From contig NZ_QRGP01000001.1 of assembly GCF_003367235.1 (NCBI RefSeq), forward strand, positions 62,001 to 126,000: a stretch of DNA of 64,000 nucleotides, read 5' to 3'. Both the position numbers and the translations under genes were made by a program. Below, in pieces: positions 16,364 through 24,312 of this stretch; the stretch's first letter is position 1; each line of letters begins with the position of its first letter. The DNA is from Sphingorhabdus pulchriflava (lineage in GTDB: Bacteria; Pseudomonadota; Alphaproteobacteria; Sphingomonadales; Sphingomonadaceae). A model generated the notes under the pieces. The model had not been told where the DNA came from. It searched no databases and saw nothing but the letters and a program-made list of their open reading frames with translations.

Positions 16364-19045
16364 TTAGCCGCTGTTCCGGAGCGCGGTCGCCACTGCGTTG
16401 ATTGTCAGCTGAATGCCCTCTGCAATGCGGGGGTCGTCTTCGCCAGCACGATGCCGCTTCATCAATTCGATCTGCAAGTGATTGAGCGGCTCGATATAGG
16501 GCATACGCAGCCTGATCGAGTTGTTGAGCGATGGGCTGGCTTCTAACAGTGCCGATTGCGCGGTCGCATCAAGCAGGCTGTCATGAGCGGTATTCCATCC
16601 AGCGCGAATGTCACCAAAAAGTCGCTCGGAAAGCGCTTTGTCTTGGACCAGCGTGGCATAATGCGAGGCGATTTCCATGTCAGATTTGGCGAGCACCATT
16701 TCCATATTTGCGAGGATGGTCTGAAAAAAGGGCCAGCACTGCGCCATTGCCTTGAGCAGACCCTTATCTTCGAAGTCCGCCAGCGCCTGCCCCGCGCCAT
16801 ACCAGCCCGGCAGCATCACTCGCGCCTGTGCCCAGCTGAACACCCAGGGAATGGCGCGCAGGTCTTCGATCCGGTCGCTCTTGGTGCGGCTCGACGGGCG
16901 CGATCCGATCTTCAGAGTCGCGATTTCGGAAATCGGCGTCATCTGGCGGAAAAATGTGGTGAACCCGTCCGTCTCATATACCAGCCCGCGATAGGCGGCG
17001 AAGGCGCTGACCGACAGCTGATCCATCGCAGCCGAGAAACGTGCGGCATCCGCGTTTGCTACCGGATCGGGCTCTAGCGAGGCGAGCAGCGTGGCGGAGG
17101 CGATGGTTTCCAGATTGGCGACGGCATTGTCGACCGTGCCATATTTGGCAGCGATGACTTCGCCCTGTTCGGTGATCCGGATGCGCCCGTTGACAGTACC
17201 GCGCGGCTGCGCCTGGATCGCACCAAAGGCAGAACCACCCCCGCGCCCGACTGCGCCCCCGCGGCCATGGAAGAGCTGCATGGTGACGCCTGCCGCCGCA
17301 AAGACGGGTGCCAATGCCAGCGAGGCCTGATTGAGGCCCCAGGTCGAGGTCAGATATCCGCCGTCCTTGTTCGAATCCGAATAGCCTATCATCACTTCCT
17401 GATGCCCGCGTGCCTTCGCCAGCGATTTCATCGCGGGTAGTTCGAAAAAGGCCGTCATGATGGCAGGAGCAGCTTCAAGGTCGCCAATCGTTTCGAACAG
17501 CGGCACCACCATGATTGGTGCCTCGGCCTTGCCATCGGGGTCGATGCGATAGAGGCCTGCTTCTTTCAGCAGCACATAGACTTCGAGCAGATCGGAAAGG
17601 CTGGTCGTTTTGCTGATGATATAGGTGGTTATGGCTCCGCGTCCGAAGGTCTCGTGCGCATGCGCCGCTGCGTGCAAGATGGCGAGTTCGCTATTGGCTT
17701 CCGCTCCCAACGCGGTGGCAGCTCCGCAAAGCGGGCGATTATGTGCAAGTTCCTTGGTAAGCAAGGCAATGCGCGCTGCTTCGTCGAGTTCGAGATAGGC
17801 TGGCTCAACCCCTGCCTCGCGCAGCAGTTCGGCCACCACCCGTTCATGGACATCACTGTTCTGGCGCAGATCCAGCGTGGCGAGGTGGAAGCCGAAAGTC
17901 TCGATGGAACGGATCAGCCGTCCCAATGCGCCGCCACTGGAAAGTGCGCCCTTGCCTTCGGAGGCCAGCGCTGAAGCAATGGCGACAAGGTCACGGCGGA
18001 AGCTGTCCGGGGACGAATAGGGCTCGCCTTCCAACCGTGAAGGCCGTGGCGGCGCTTCACCGACTATCTGGGTGTAGGTTGCAGCCAAGCGCGCATAGAC
18101 GCCTGAAAGGGCACGGCGATAAGGTTCGTCAGCGCGACTGGAGGCCAGATCGCCGCTTATCTCTGCCAGATCGATTACGGCTTGCGGGACATGCGCCAAT
18201 TCCGATGAGATCGAGATTTCAGCCCCCAGATGGTGGACGCATTCGAGATAATGACCCAAAACGGTTGCGGCTCCGCGCGACAAGGCGGTGTCGAGCGTCT
18301 GGGCGTTGACGAACGGGTTCCCATCGCGGTCTCCGCCTATCCAGCTGCCTAGGCGCAGGAAAGAGGGCGGGCGCATGCCCAGATCGCGCTCCCAGCGCGC
18401 ATAGAGCTTGGGTAGCGCGACGAGGAAAACATCTTCCATGTAGGCGCGAGCGTTTTCGATCTCGTCGGCGACAACCAGCTTCTCGCGACGCAGCGGTCGG
18501 GTTTGCCAGAGGAGGGCAATCTGGCGGTATATTGCATTCTCGATCCGGTCGCCCGATTCGGTCACGTCGTGCCCCGCATCGCGTAGCCGCATCAATGCGG
18601 CGATCCGGTTCTTATGGTCGATCATGCTCTTTCGGCGGACTTCGGTGGGGTGCGCGGTCAGCACGGGGACAATCAGGCTTTGCCCGAGCAGTTCGCCAAC
18701 CTGTGTGGGGCTTATGCCTTCGCCCTGCAGCCGCTCGACTGCTTCCGCCAGTGTTGCCCCGCCTTCCTGCAAGTTCGACTGCCGGTCCTCGGCCAGATTG
18801 GCGAGCAGTGAGAAGAGCATGAAGCCGCGGACGAAGGCGATTGTGTCATCAAGGCTGAGCGCCTCCAGCCCGGTGTCGACAGCGCCTTCAACCCCGCGAT
18901 GCCGATCCACGCTCGCAGCGCGGATATACTCGGTCTGGCGGAACAGTTTCTCCCCGCCATAAGCGCGAATGACATCGCCCAGCATTTTGCCGAGAAACCG
19001 GATGTCCGGATTTTGCTGGATAGGCTGCGGAGCGGTTCGGTTCAT
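16364..19045 (-). CDS. ppc: Phosphoenolpyruvate carboxylase
   Basis: An 893-residue anaplerotic enzyme forming oxaloacetate from phosphoenolpyruvate and bicarbonate. Family landmarks are all present: the active-site histidine in TAHPTEVRRKS, IGYSDSNKDGGYLTS, LFHGRGGAVGRGGGS, and a C-terminal end ATALRNSG matching the conserved C-terminal NTG-type carboxylate. The length agrees with the E. coli enzyme (883). ATG 19045 is preferred to the TTG at 19081 because the alignment to relatives begins close to it. Monocistronic as far as can be seen. Confidence 0.96.
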   Translation of the reverse strand: MNRTAPQPIQQNPDIRFLGKMLGDVIRAYGGEKLFRQTEYIRAASVDRHRGVEGAVDTGLEALSLDDTIAFVRGFMLFSLLANLAEDRQSNLQEGGATLAEAVERLQGEGISPTQVGELLGQSLIVPVLTAHPTEVRRKSMIDHKNRIAALMRLRDAGHDVTESGDRIENAIYRQIALLWQTRPLRREKLVVADEIENARAYMEDVFLVALPKLYARWERDLGMRPPSFLRLGSWIGGDRDGNPFVNAQTLDTALSRGAATVLGHYLECVHHLGAEISISSELAHVPQAVIDLAEISGDLASSRADEPYRRALSGVYARLAATYTQIVGEAPPRPSRLEGEPYSSPDSFRRDLVAIASALASEGKGALSSGGALGRLIRSIETFGFHLATLDLRQNSDVHERVVAELLREAGVEPAYLELDEAARIALLTKELAHNRPLCGAATALGAEANSELAILHAAAHAHETFGRGAITTYIISKTTSLSDLLEVYVLLKEAGLYRIDPDGKAEAPIMVVPLFETIGDLEAAPAIMTAFFELPAMKSLAKARGHQEVMIGYSDSNKDGGYLTSTWGLNQASLALAPVFAAAGVTMQLFHGRGGAVGRGGGSAFGAIQAQPRGTVNGRIRITEQGEVIAAKYGTVDNAVANLETIASATLLASLEPDPVANADAARFSAAMDQLSVSAFAAYRGLVYETDGFTTFFRQMTPISEIATLKIGSRPSSRTKSDRIEDLRAIPWVFSWAQARVMLPGWYGAGQALADFEDKGLLKAMAQCWPFFQTILANMEMVLAKSDMEIASHYATLVQDKALSERLFGDIRAGWNTAHDSLLDATAQSALLEASPSLNNSIRLRMPYIEPLNHLQIELMKRHRAGEDDPRIAEGIQLTINAVATALRNSG

Positions 19046-19103
19046 GAGGCACAGAATTGCTGTGCTGCAACGTGTCGTCAAGCGACATAGCTATGCAGGC
19101 AGA

Positions 19104-19625
19104 TCAGCCTAGCAAGCGCGACAAGGCCTCGATTTCTGCGGCCTGGGCGGCGACATCATTTGCGATGACAGATTTGGGTCTGTCCAAAAGCCTAAGCAAT
19201 CCCGAATCGATTCCCTTTTCACGTTGGGCCGAAATCAGTGCGTCGAGATCAGACAGTGCGGCGACCGAATCTCCACGAAGCGAATCCAGACGCGACAGCT
19301 CCACCTGAGCGACCGCCCAGCTTTCGGAGCCGGTTGCAGATCCGGCAGCCGATTGCACAAGCTGTCGCGTCCGCCCCAATGCGCCACGAAAGGCCGATTC
19401 GGCTCTCTGGTGCCGCGCCATCATCTGATCGACCAGCCCTGCCAGTTCTTCCGGAAGGGCTGTGCTGAGCTGTTCTGACTCCGCTGGCGGTTCGACAACC
19501 GGATTATCGGTTTCATAAGGTCGTTTCGCAAGCGACGGGAACTCGCCATCCGGTAGTGAACAGCCGCCAAGCAGCAATGCTGCGATGACAGGCAGTGAAT
19601 GTGTAGGGCGGTTGACGCGGGACAT
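19104..19625 (-). CDS. Lipoprotein of unknown function, 173 aa
   Basis: A signal peptide with lipobox LLLGGC near residue 22. The mature chain is helical and acidic and contains two predicted helical regions (LPEELAGLVDQMMARHQRAE and LDALISAQREKGIDSGLLRL). Nothing catalytic is visible. It lies upstream of ppc on the same strand with a gap of about 60 bases, so the two could be co-transcribed. The family is not recognised. Confidence 0.65.
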   Translation of the reverse strand: MSRVNRPTHSLPVIAALLLGGCSLPDGEFPSLAKRPYETDNPVVEPPAESEQLSTALPEELAGLVDQMMARHQRAESAFRGALGRTRQLVQSAAGSATGSESWAVAQVELSRLDSLRGDSVAALSDLDALISAQREKGIDSGLLRLLDRPKSVIANDVAAQAAEIEALSRLLG

Positions 19626-19844
19626 GCAGCGGGTTTAGGCGGCCTGCAGCGCGCAAGCAAGCTTGTGCAGGGGACTGTCCAAAAACCGCCTATATTTGCG
19701 GCAAAGGCCGTTGACAAAGCCGACTCAATAAACTAGCTGCGCGCCTTCCAATGCGGGCCTTCGGGACTCGCGTCTTGTTGTTGCGCGTTGGAAATGCCCG
19801 TTAAACTGGGTGCAAAGCAGATATATAGAGATTGAGACAGAGCC

Positions 19845-20255
19845 ATGTTCGCTATCGTGCGCACAGGCGGCAAGCAGTATCGCGTCGCCGCCGGAGACAA
19901 GATCGCAGTTGAAAAGCTGCCTGGAAACGCTGGTGACACGGTGTCGCTGGACGATGTGTTGCTCGCGGGCGACGGTGGCGAAGTCAAGGACGCCAAGGGT
20001 CTGGTCGTTTCGGCCGAGATCATTGCGCAGGAGCGTGGCGAAAAGGTCATCGTCTTCAAGAAGCGCCGTCGGCACAATTATCGCCGTAAGCAGGGCCATC
20101 GCCAGTCGCTGACGCTGCTGCGTATCACTGCCGTTGGTGGCGCCGCGCCGAAAAAGGCTGCAGCCCCCAAGGCTGAAAAAGTTGAAGCTGCGGCTGATGC
20201 CGCTCCCGCCAAAAAGGCCGCGCCGAAAAAGGCCGCTGCCAAAAAAGCTGAATAA
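19845..20255 (+). CDS. rplU: 50S ribosomal protein bL21 with a Lys/Ala-rich tail
   Basis: A 136-residue protein. Residues 1-100 match bL21: [20 protein letters not shown] at the start and [19 protein letters not shown] near residue 85. A C-terminal extension of about 35 residues made almost only of A, K, P and E ([15 protein letters not shown] and so on) follows, as is common in Alphaproteobacteria. rpmA starts 19 bases later, forming the standard rplU-rpmA operon. Confidence 0.97.
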   Translation: MFAIVRTGGKQYRVAAGDKIAVEKLPGNAGDTVSLDDVLLAGDGGEVKDAKGLVVSAEIIAQERGEKVIVFKKRRRHNYRRKQGHRQSLTLLRITAVGGAAPKKAAAPKAEKVEAAADAAPAKKAAPKKAAAKKAE

Positions 20256-20274
20256 GAGCTCAGGAGTTTAGACC

Positions 20275-20544
20275 ATGGCACATAAAAAAGCAGGTGGTTC
20301 CAGCCGTAACGGTCGCGACTCAGCAGGTCGTCGCCTTGGTGTGAAGAAGTTCGGCGGTCAGGAAGTGATCGGCGGCAACATTATCGTGCGTCAGCGCGGG
20401 ACCAAAGTGTACCCGGGCGCTGGCGTTGGCATGGGCAAGGACCACACCCTTTTCGCACTCGTCGAAGGTCGCGTCCGATTCCATGCCGGCAAACTCGGCC
20501 GCAAATATGTGTCGGTGGACACTATGGCGATGGCAGCCGAATAA
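20275..20544 (+). CDS. rpmA: 50S ribosomal protein bL27
   Basis: An 89-residue protein starting [20 protein letters not shown], the diagnostic bL27 N-terminus that reaches the peptidyl transferase centre. [19 protein letters not shown] and GRKYVSVD complete the family pattern. CAGGAG lies 7 bases upstream of the start. The second gene of the rplU-rpmA operon; an attenuator-like RNA structure follows. Confidence 0.98.
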   Translation: MAHKKAGGSSRNGRDSAGRRLGVKKFGGQEVIGGNIIVRQRGTKVYPGAGVGMGKDHTLFALVEGRVRFHAGKLGRKYVSVDTMAMAAE

Positions 20545-20576
20545 CATAGGACAATCGATAAAGGGTTGTCCGTCTG

Positions 20577-20647
20577 GATGACCCGGGGAGTGTGGTGACA
20601 CCTCCCATCGCGCAAGGGAGACGGGTCATCCGGCTCCCTTTCTTTTT
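20577..20647 (+). promoter_or_regulatory. Attenuator-like RNA: exclusive long helix and intrinsic terminator
   Basis: Two incompatible folds are visible. In one, GATGACCCG (20577-20585) pairs perfectly with CGGGTCATC (20622-20630), enclosing a GGGAG...CTCCC hairpin at 20586-20606. In the other, AAGGGAG (20614-20620) pairs with CTCCCTT (20634-20640), extended by CGG/CCG, directly followed by TTTCTTTTT: a full intrinsic terminator. Formation of the first helix would block the terminator. It lies 33 bases after rpmA and 100 before the GNAT gene. Geometry suggests control of read-through, but no ligand or leader peptide is evident. Confidence 0.55.
20614..20647 (+). terminator. Intrinsic terminator of the rplU-rpmA operon
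   Basis: Stem AAGGGAG/CTCCCTT plus inner CGG/CCG across one A-G mismatch, a GTCAT loop, then TTTCTTTTT at 20639-20647. It is the terminator half of the attenuator-like structure described at 20577. Confidence 0.85.
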
Positions 20648-20747
20648 GCCCCATTCTCCCTGCACCCTACCCCTTTCGGGATGGAAAATTTCACAAGGCT
20701 GTCACTAAAGTGTTCCAAGGGGCAGCCATCAGGTCAGGAGAGAGACC

Positions 20748-21335
20748 ATGTTCGCGAGAACCGAAAGACTGTTGTTGAGACCCAGCTGGCCCGAAGATGC
20801 GGGCCCGCTCTATCGTGCGATCGCCGATGAAGGCATCGTCCGCAACCTTGCTAAGGCGCCGTGGCCCTATTCGTTCGAGGATGCGCTGCGCTTTGTTGGC
20901 GGTGAACAGGCAGAATTGTTCCCGAACTTCATCCTCTATCTGCGTACTGAGGGTGCTCCGGTCATCGTCGGTGCCTGCGGGCTTAGCGCGCGTGACGACG
21001 CAACCGAGATGGGCTATTGGATTGCTCGCAGCCATTGGGGACGCGGCTATGCCAGCGAAGCCGGGCGTGCGGTCGTCGAAATTGCCAAGACGGTGGGTCA
21101 CAAAAAGCTGGTTGCATCACATTTCATCGATAATCCCGCCTCGGGTGCAGTTCTGCGCAAGCTGGGCTTCCGGCAAACCGGTCGGCGTGAGGAGCGTTTC
21201 AGCGCGGGTCGGGGCTATGCAGCAACCACGGTGCTGTACGAGCAGGATCTGACGGGCGGTGACGGTGACATTTCCGACACCGCGTCGATGTGGCGAATTC
21301 GACCCACTATGGGTGAAGCATTGCGCGCCGCCTAG
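20748..21335 (+). CDS. GNAT family N-acetyltransferase (RimJ/RimL type)
   Basis: A 195-residue protein opening MFARTERLLLRPSWPEDAGP, the usual start of RimJ/RimL-like acetyltransferases. The acetyl-CoA binding region is EMGYWIARSHWGRGYASEAGRAVV, with the R/Q-x-x-G-x-G/A pattern, followed by NPASGAVLRKLGFRQTG. Acceptor unknown; relatives acetylate protein N-termini or small amines. AGGAGAGAG lies upstream of the ATG. Its stop codon CTAG overlaps that of the convergent hydrolase gene. Confidence 0.88.
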   Translation: MFARTERLLLRPSWPEDAGPLYRAIADEGIVRNLAKAPWPYSFEDALRFVGGEQAELFPNFILYLRTEGAPVIVGACGLSARDDATEMGYWIARSHWGRGYASEAGRAVVEIAKTVGHKKLVASHFIDNPASGAVLRKLGFRQTGRREERFSAGRGYAATTVLYEQDLTGGDGDISDTASMWRIRPTMGEALRAA

Positions 21336-22276
21336 GCGTTGACGGCAAGTTTTTCGGAAAGGGCCGGGACGGTACGCACGACATCGCCTGCGGACCCTTC
21401 GGTTACCAATTTGATAGCCGCGAGCATATTCTCTCCACGCACCAATAGCTCGCGGTCATCAATATGGTTGGGATGAAAACCGGGGCGGAAAAATTCGGCC
21501 CATGGGGCCATGACATTTCGTCCAATCGCACCCTTGGCAAAGCCGTGACGGATACATTGCCACCAAGCCTTTGGCTTGGACAAGCCATCCTGTTGCAGCA
21601 GTTCGACCTGCCCGCGCGTGCGGTTCACAAAGAAGCTGAGCGATACCGCGAGCAACAGCGCGCCGCGTGTCAGCCAGCGCCGCGCGCCGCTCCACTCGCG
21701 GGTCGCGAACATCCAGACGTCAAAGGCGACTGCCTTGTGTTCGACCTCTTCAACCGCGTGCCAAAGCCATAGCTTGCGCAGTTCGAGGTCGGTGCCTTCC
21801 AGATGTTCGCGATTCTTCAGGATTTCGGCAGCAACAATCGCGGTCAGATGCTCGATGCACATCGTCGCCCCCAGCTTGGTGACTTCACCACAGCCGGAGA
21901 AGAAGGAAACGAACTGCTTGATCGCCCGATCAAGCGCTTCGATGTCATAGCCAGCGTCGATGATCGCCTTGTTGAAACCGACATGCTCGCGGCTGTGCGC
22001 GGCTTCCTGTGTAATGAAGGTTGCGATGTCCTGTGCCAGTTGGCCATCGGCGCGGTCTTTCCAGGGGCGCAAAGCTTCAATCATGAAGGCTTCGCCACGC
22101 GGAAAGACGACGGACAGGGCATTGAGGAAGGCGGTGGCGAACATGTCGCCTCGCACCCAGTGCCGTGCAGCTTGCTGTGCCGGTTTTCCGCGAAACTGGC
22201 GCACATGCATCCGTTGAGTACCTTGTTTGCCACTCGGCAAGGTTGCAACGACGCTTAAGCTGTCTATCTGATCCAT
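21332..22276 (-). CDS. PF10118 metal-dependent hydrolase family protein, copy 1
   Basis: A 314-residue helical protein. Likely metal ligands follow a di-iron or di-metal pattern: QEAAHSREHVGFN, MCIEHLTAIVAAE and WHAVEEVEHKAVAFD. It is a paralogue of the product at 22389-23234, sharing these blocks almost unchanged; this copy has about 20 extra N-terminal residues. The family is annotated as predicted metal-dependent hydrolase, but no reaction has been established that I know of. A palindrome GCGTTAACGC lies 99 bases upstream (22375-22384) and recurs in front of copy 2. Confidence 0.75.
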   Translation of the reverse strand: MDQIDSLSVVATLPSGKQGTQRMHVRQFRGKPAQQAARHWVRGDMFATAFLNALSVVFPRGEAFMIEALRPWKDRADGQLAQDIATFITQEAAHSREHVGFNKAIIDAGYDIEALDRAIKQFVSFFSGCGEVTKLGATMCIEHLTAIVAAEILKNREHLEGTDLELRKLWLWHAVEEVEHKAVAFDVWMFATREWSGARRWLTRGALLLAVSLSFFVNRTRGQVELLQQDGLSKPKAWWQCIRHGFAKGAIGRNVMAPWAEFFRPGFHPNHIDDRELLVRGENMLAAIKLVTEGSAGDVVRTVPALSEKLAVNA

Positions 22277-22374
22277 GCTTCCGACAATAAGCGTGGCGCG
22301 ATAAACGCCGCTTAATGGGAAGGGTTAATCTAACGGAAGGAATAGCGATTTTACAGATTGGTCAAGGCGTTGCG

Positions 22375-22384
22375 GCGTTAACGC
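22375..22384. promoter_or_regulatory. Palindrome GCGTTAACGC, candidate TetR operator 1
   Basis: A perfect 10-base palindrome in the 112-base gap upstream of the first PF10118 gene. An identical copy lies at 23263-23272 between the second PF10118 gene and the TetR gene. Confidence 0.5.
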
Positions 22385-22388
22385 CAAA

Positions 22389-23234
22389 TCAGACTGCAAC
22401 GGGGTTGTCGGCCTCGTAGCGCGCAATCAGGTGCTTCTCATCGCTGTTCCAGGGGTGAAAGCCCGGCAGGAAATAAGCGGCCCAAGCACCCAAAATTTTC
22501 CGGAACATGCCCGGATTGCCGAAAGCATACCACAAAATGCCGCGCTTTGCTTTCCAGCCGGTGATGCCATCCTGCTCGAGCAGATTGAGCATGCCTTTGA
22601 TGCGCTCGGGGATGAAGCGTGTAGTGATCACCAGCATCATCAGCGATTTCAGTTTCCAGCGGCGAAAACGGCTCCAGCCCTTGGTCGCGTGCAGCCAGGT
22701 GTCATAAGCGACGGCTTTATGCTCGATTTCCTCAACCGCATGCCAGCGCCATAGGGCAGCGGCCTCAAGGTCGGCGCCAACCAGATGCTTAGGATTTTCC
22801 AGCAATTCGCGGGCGAGGATCGCGGTGAAATGCTCCAGCGCCATGGTCGCGGCCAGATTCACGATAGCAGGGCGGGTTTTGATTAGTTCCAGCACATGAT
22901 CAACCTGTTCGTCGAGGAAGGTTACATCATAGCCCGAATCGACTACACGGCGGTTGAAGGCGACATGCTCGCGCGTGTGCATCACTTCCTGCATCGTGAA
23001 CGCGCGGATTTCCTCGGCCAATTTGGGGGACGCACCTTCGCGGAATGCTTTCACGCTTTCGATGAAAAAGGCCTCGCCTTTAGGAAAGGTAGTCGACAGC
23101 GCGTTGAAAAAGGCGGTGGCGAACGGATTGCCATTGTTCCACCAGCGGTCCTGCACATGGCCTTCGGTGCGCCCGAAGCGGCGATCGCGGGGGGTAATGG
23201 TCAGGTCGGCAGGCGTGGGCACCGCTTTTTGCAC
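22389..23234 (-). CDS. PF10118 metal-dependent hydrolase family protein, copy 2
   Basis: A 281-residue paralogue of the neighbouring gene. The putative ligand blocks are MQEVMHTREHVAFNRR, MALEHFTAILARELLE and WHAVEEIEHKAVAYD. The conserved N-terminal segment WWNNGNPFATAFFNALSTTF aligns with WVRGDMFATAFLNALSVVF of copy 1. The assigned start is GTG 23234; GTG 23219 is an alternative and no clear ribosome binding site decides. It is divergent from the TetR regulator gene with a 99-base shared promoter region. Confidence 0.75.
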   Translation of the reverse strand: MQKAVPTPADLTITPRDRRFGRTEGHVQDRWWNNGNPFATAFFNALSTTFPKGEAFFIESVKAFREGASPKLAEEIRAFTMQEVMHTREHVAFNRRVVDSGYDVTFLDEQVDHVLELIKTRPAIVNLAATMALEHFTAILARELLENPKHLVGADLEAAALWRWHAVEEIEHKAVAYDTWLHATKGWSRFRRWKLKSLMMLVITTRFIPERIKGMLNLLEQDGITGWKAKRGILWYAFGNPGMFRKILGAWAAYFLPGFHPWNSDEKHLIARYEADNPVAV

Positions 23235-23262
23235 AGCTATTTCGGTATCGATCTTGACAGGA

Positions 23263-23272
23263 GCGTTAACGC
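23263..23272. promoter_or_regulatory. Palindrome GCGTTAACGC, candidate TetR operator 2
   Basis: Identical to the palindrome at 22375. It sits 29 bases upstream of copy 2 and about 60 bases upstream of the TetR gene, a fitting place for control of both divergent genes. Confidence 0.5.
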
Positions 23273-23324
23273 GTTGTCCCTTTGCAGATGGGGAAGACTT
23301 TACAGTTCAGGGCTTTTAGGGTAA

Positions 23325-23340
23325 TTAACATTAATGTCAA
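23325..23340. promoter_or_regulatory. Near-perfect palindrome over the TetR start codon
   Basis: TTAACATTAATGTCAA at 23325-23340 has two-fold symmetry apart from one A/G position per arm. It covers the start codon of the TetR gene and could be an autoregulatory operator or a chance feature of an AT-rich start region. Confidence 0.35.
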
Positions 23341-23960
23341 TAGTGAAATTCCCGATCAAGGGTGAAGCGGTCGCACGTAAACGCTTGTCACCAGAAGCTA
23401 GCCGTCTGGCGGCGCTTGAGGCGGCGCGCGACATTCTGGTAGAGGCAGGTCCGCAGGCGGTGACGCTGAAGGCAGTCGCTGCACGGATTGGGCGTACGCA
23501 CGCCAATCTGCTCCACCATTTCGGTTCGGCATCGGGTTTGCAGCGCGAATTGGCGGCGTATCATGCGGAATCTATCTGCATCGATATTGGCGAACAGATC
23601 CACCGCTTCCGCGGCGGCGATATCGGCCCACGCGATCTGGTCGACATGATATTTGACCATTTCGACAAGGCGGGTGCCGGCGCGCTTGCGGCATGGATGC
23701 TGCTTAGCGGCAACGAAGATGCGCTCAATCCGGTCGTTGAGGCGATCCACCGGCTGGTTGATGAAGTGGGTGAGGGCGGCCATGAAGATGGCAATCTGCA
23801 CAAGCTGACGATGGAACTGGTGCTGCTCGCGCTGGGGGATTCGCTTTTAGGCGGACCTTTGTCGATGTCGCTGGGGCTTGATCGGGGGGCCGGGCGCGAC
23901 ATAGCCGCCGAACGTCTGGCGCAGTCATTCGCCGCTTGGCAGGCGCTGCAGAATCAATAA
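23334..23960 (+). CDS. TetR/AcrR family transcriptional regulator
   Basis: A 208-residue regulator. The N-terminal HTH spans residues 25-70: ALEAARDILVEAGPQAVTLK, then VAARIGRTHANLLHHFGSAS, where LLHHFGS matches the usual LYHYFGSK-type recognition helix end. The C-terminal part is a helical ligand-binding domain without recognisable specificity. It is divergent from a PF10118 gene and probably represses it and its paralogue; identical palindromes upstream of both are consistent with this. Confidence 0.85.
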   Translation: MSIVKFPIKGEAVARKRLSPEASRLAALEAARDILVEAGPQAVTLKAVAARIGRTHANLLHHFGSASGLQRELAAYHAESICIDIGEQIHRFRGGDIGPRDLVDMIFDHFDKAGAGALAAWMLLSGNEDALNPVVEAIHRLVDEVGEGGHEDGNLHKLTMELVLLALGDSLLGGPLSMSLGLDRGAGRDIAAERLAQSFAAWQALQNQ

Positions 23961-24010
23961 AGGCGCTTGGCAAGCGCTGCGGGCCATTCCTATATTCGCG
24001 ATGCTGGAAC

Positions 24011-24088
<78 letters not shown>

Positions 24089-24312
24089 TCTTTCAGCAGG
24101 GAAAATCAACGCATACGGCGGAAGTGCCTTCTAGGAGGAAACTTCCGTGGGTCCAGCTTGGGGCGCTTTGGGTAGGGAATCTACCTTCGACCTACGCTAT
24201 ACTGCATTCGGCTGTGTCGATCCGTTCTCTAAACCCGGAACGATAGAAGGCTTATTGGTCCGATTGCCAACCGCTGTTGCTATTGGCGGCTGGTCCAAGC
24301 TAAGCCTCACCC
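24089..24312. other. Island end without a gene
   Basis: The 224 bases between attL and hsdM hold no convincing frame. An inverted repeat CGGAAGT/ACTTCCG (24119-24125 and 24141-24147) encloses the smaller CCTTCTAGGAGG. It could be an integrase arm site or part of the hsd promoter region, but neither is shown. Confidence 0.4.

Noticed and set aside
19711-19740. TTGACA as -35 of the rplU promoter
   Set aside because: No convincing -10 at the expected spacing.
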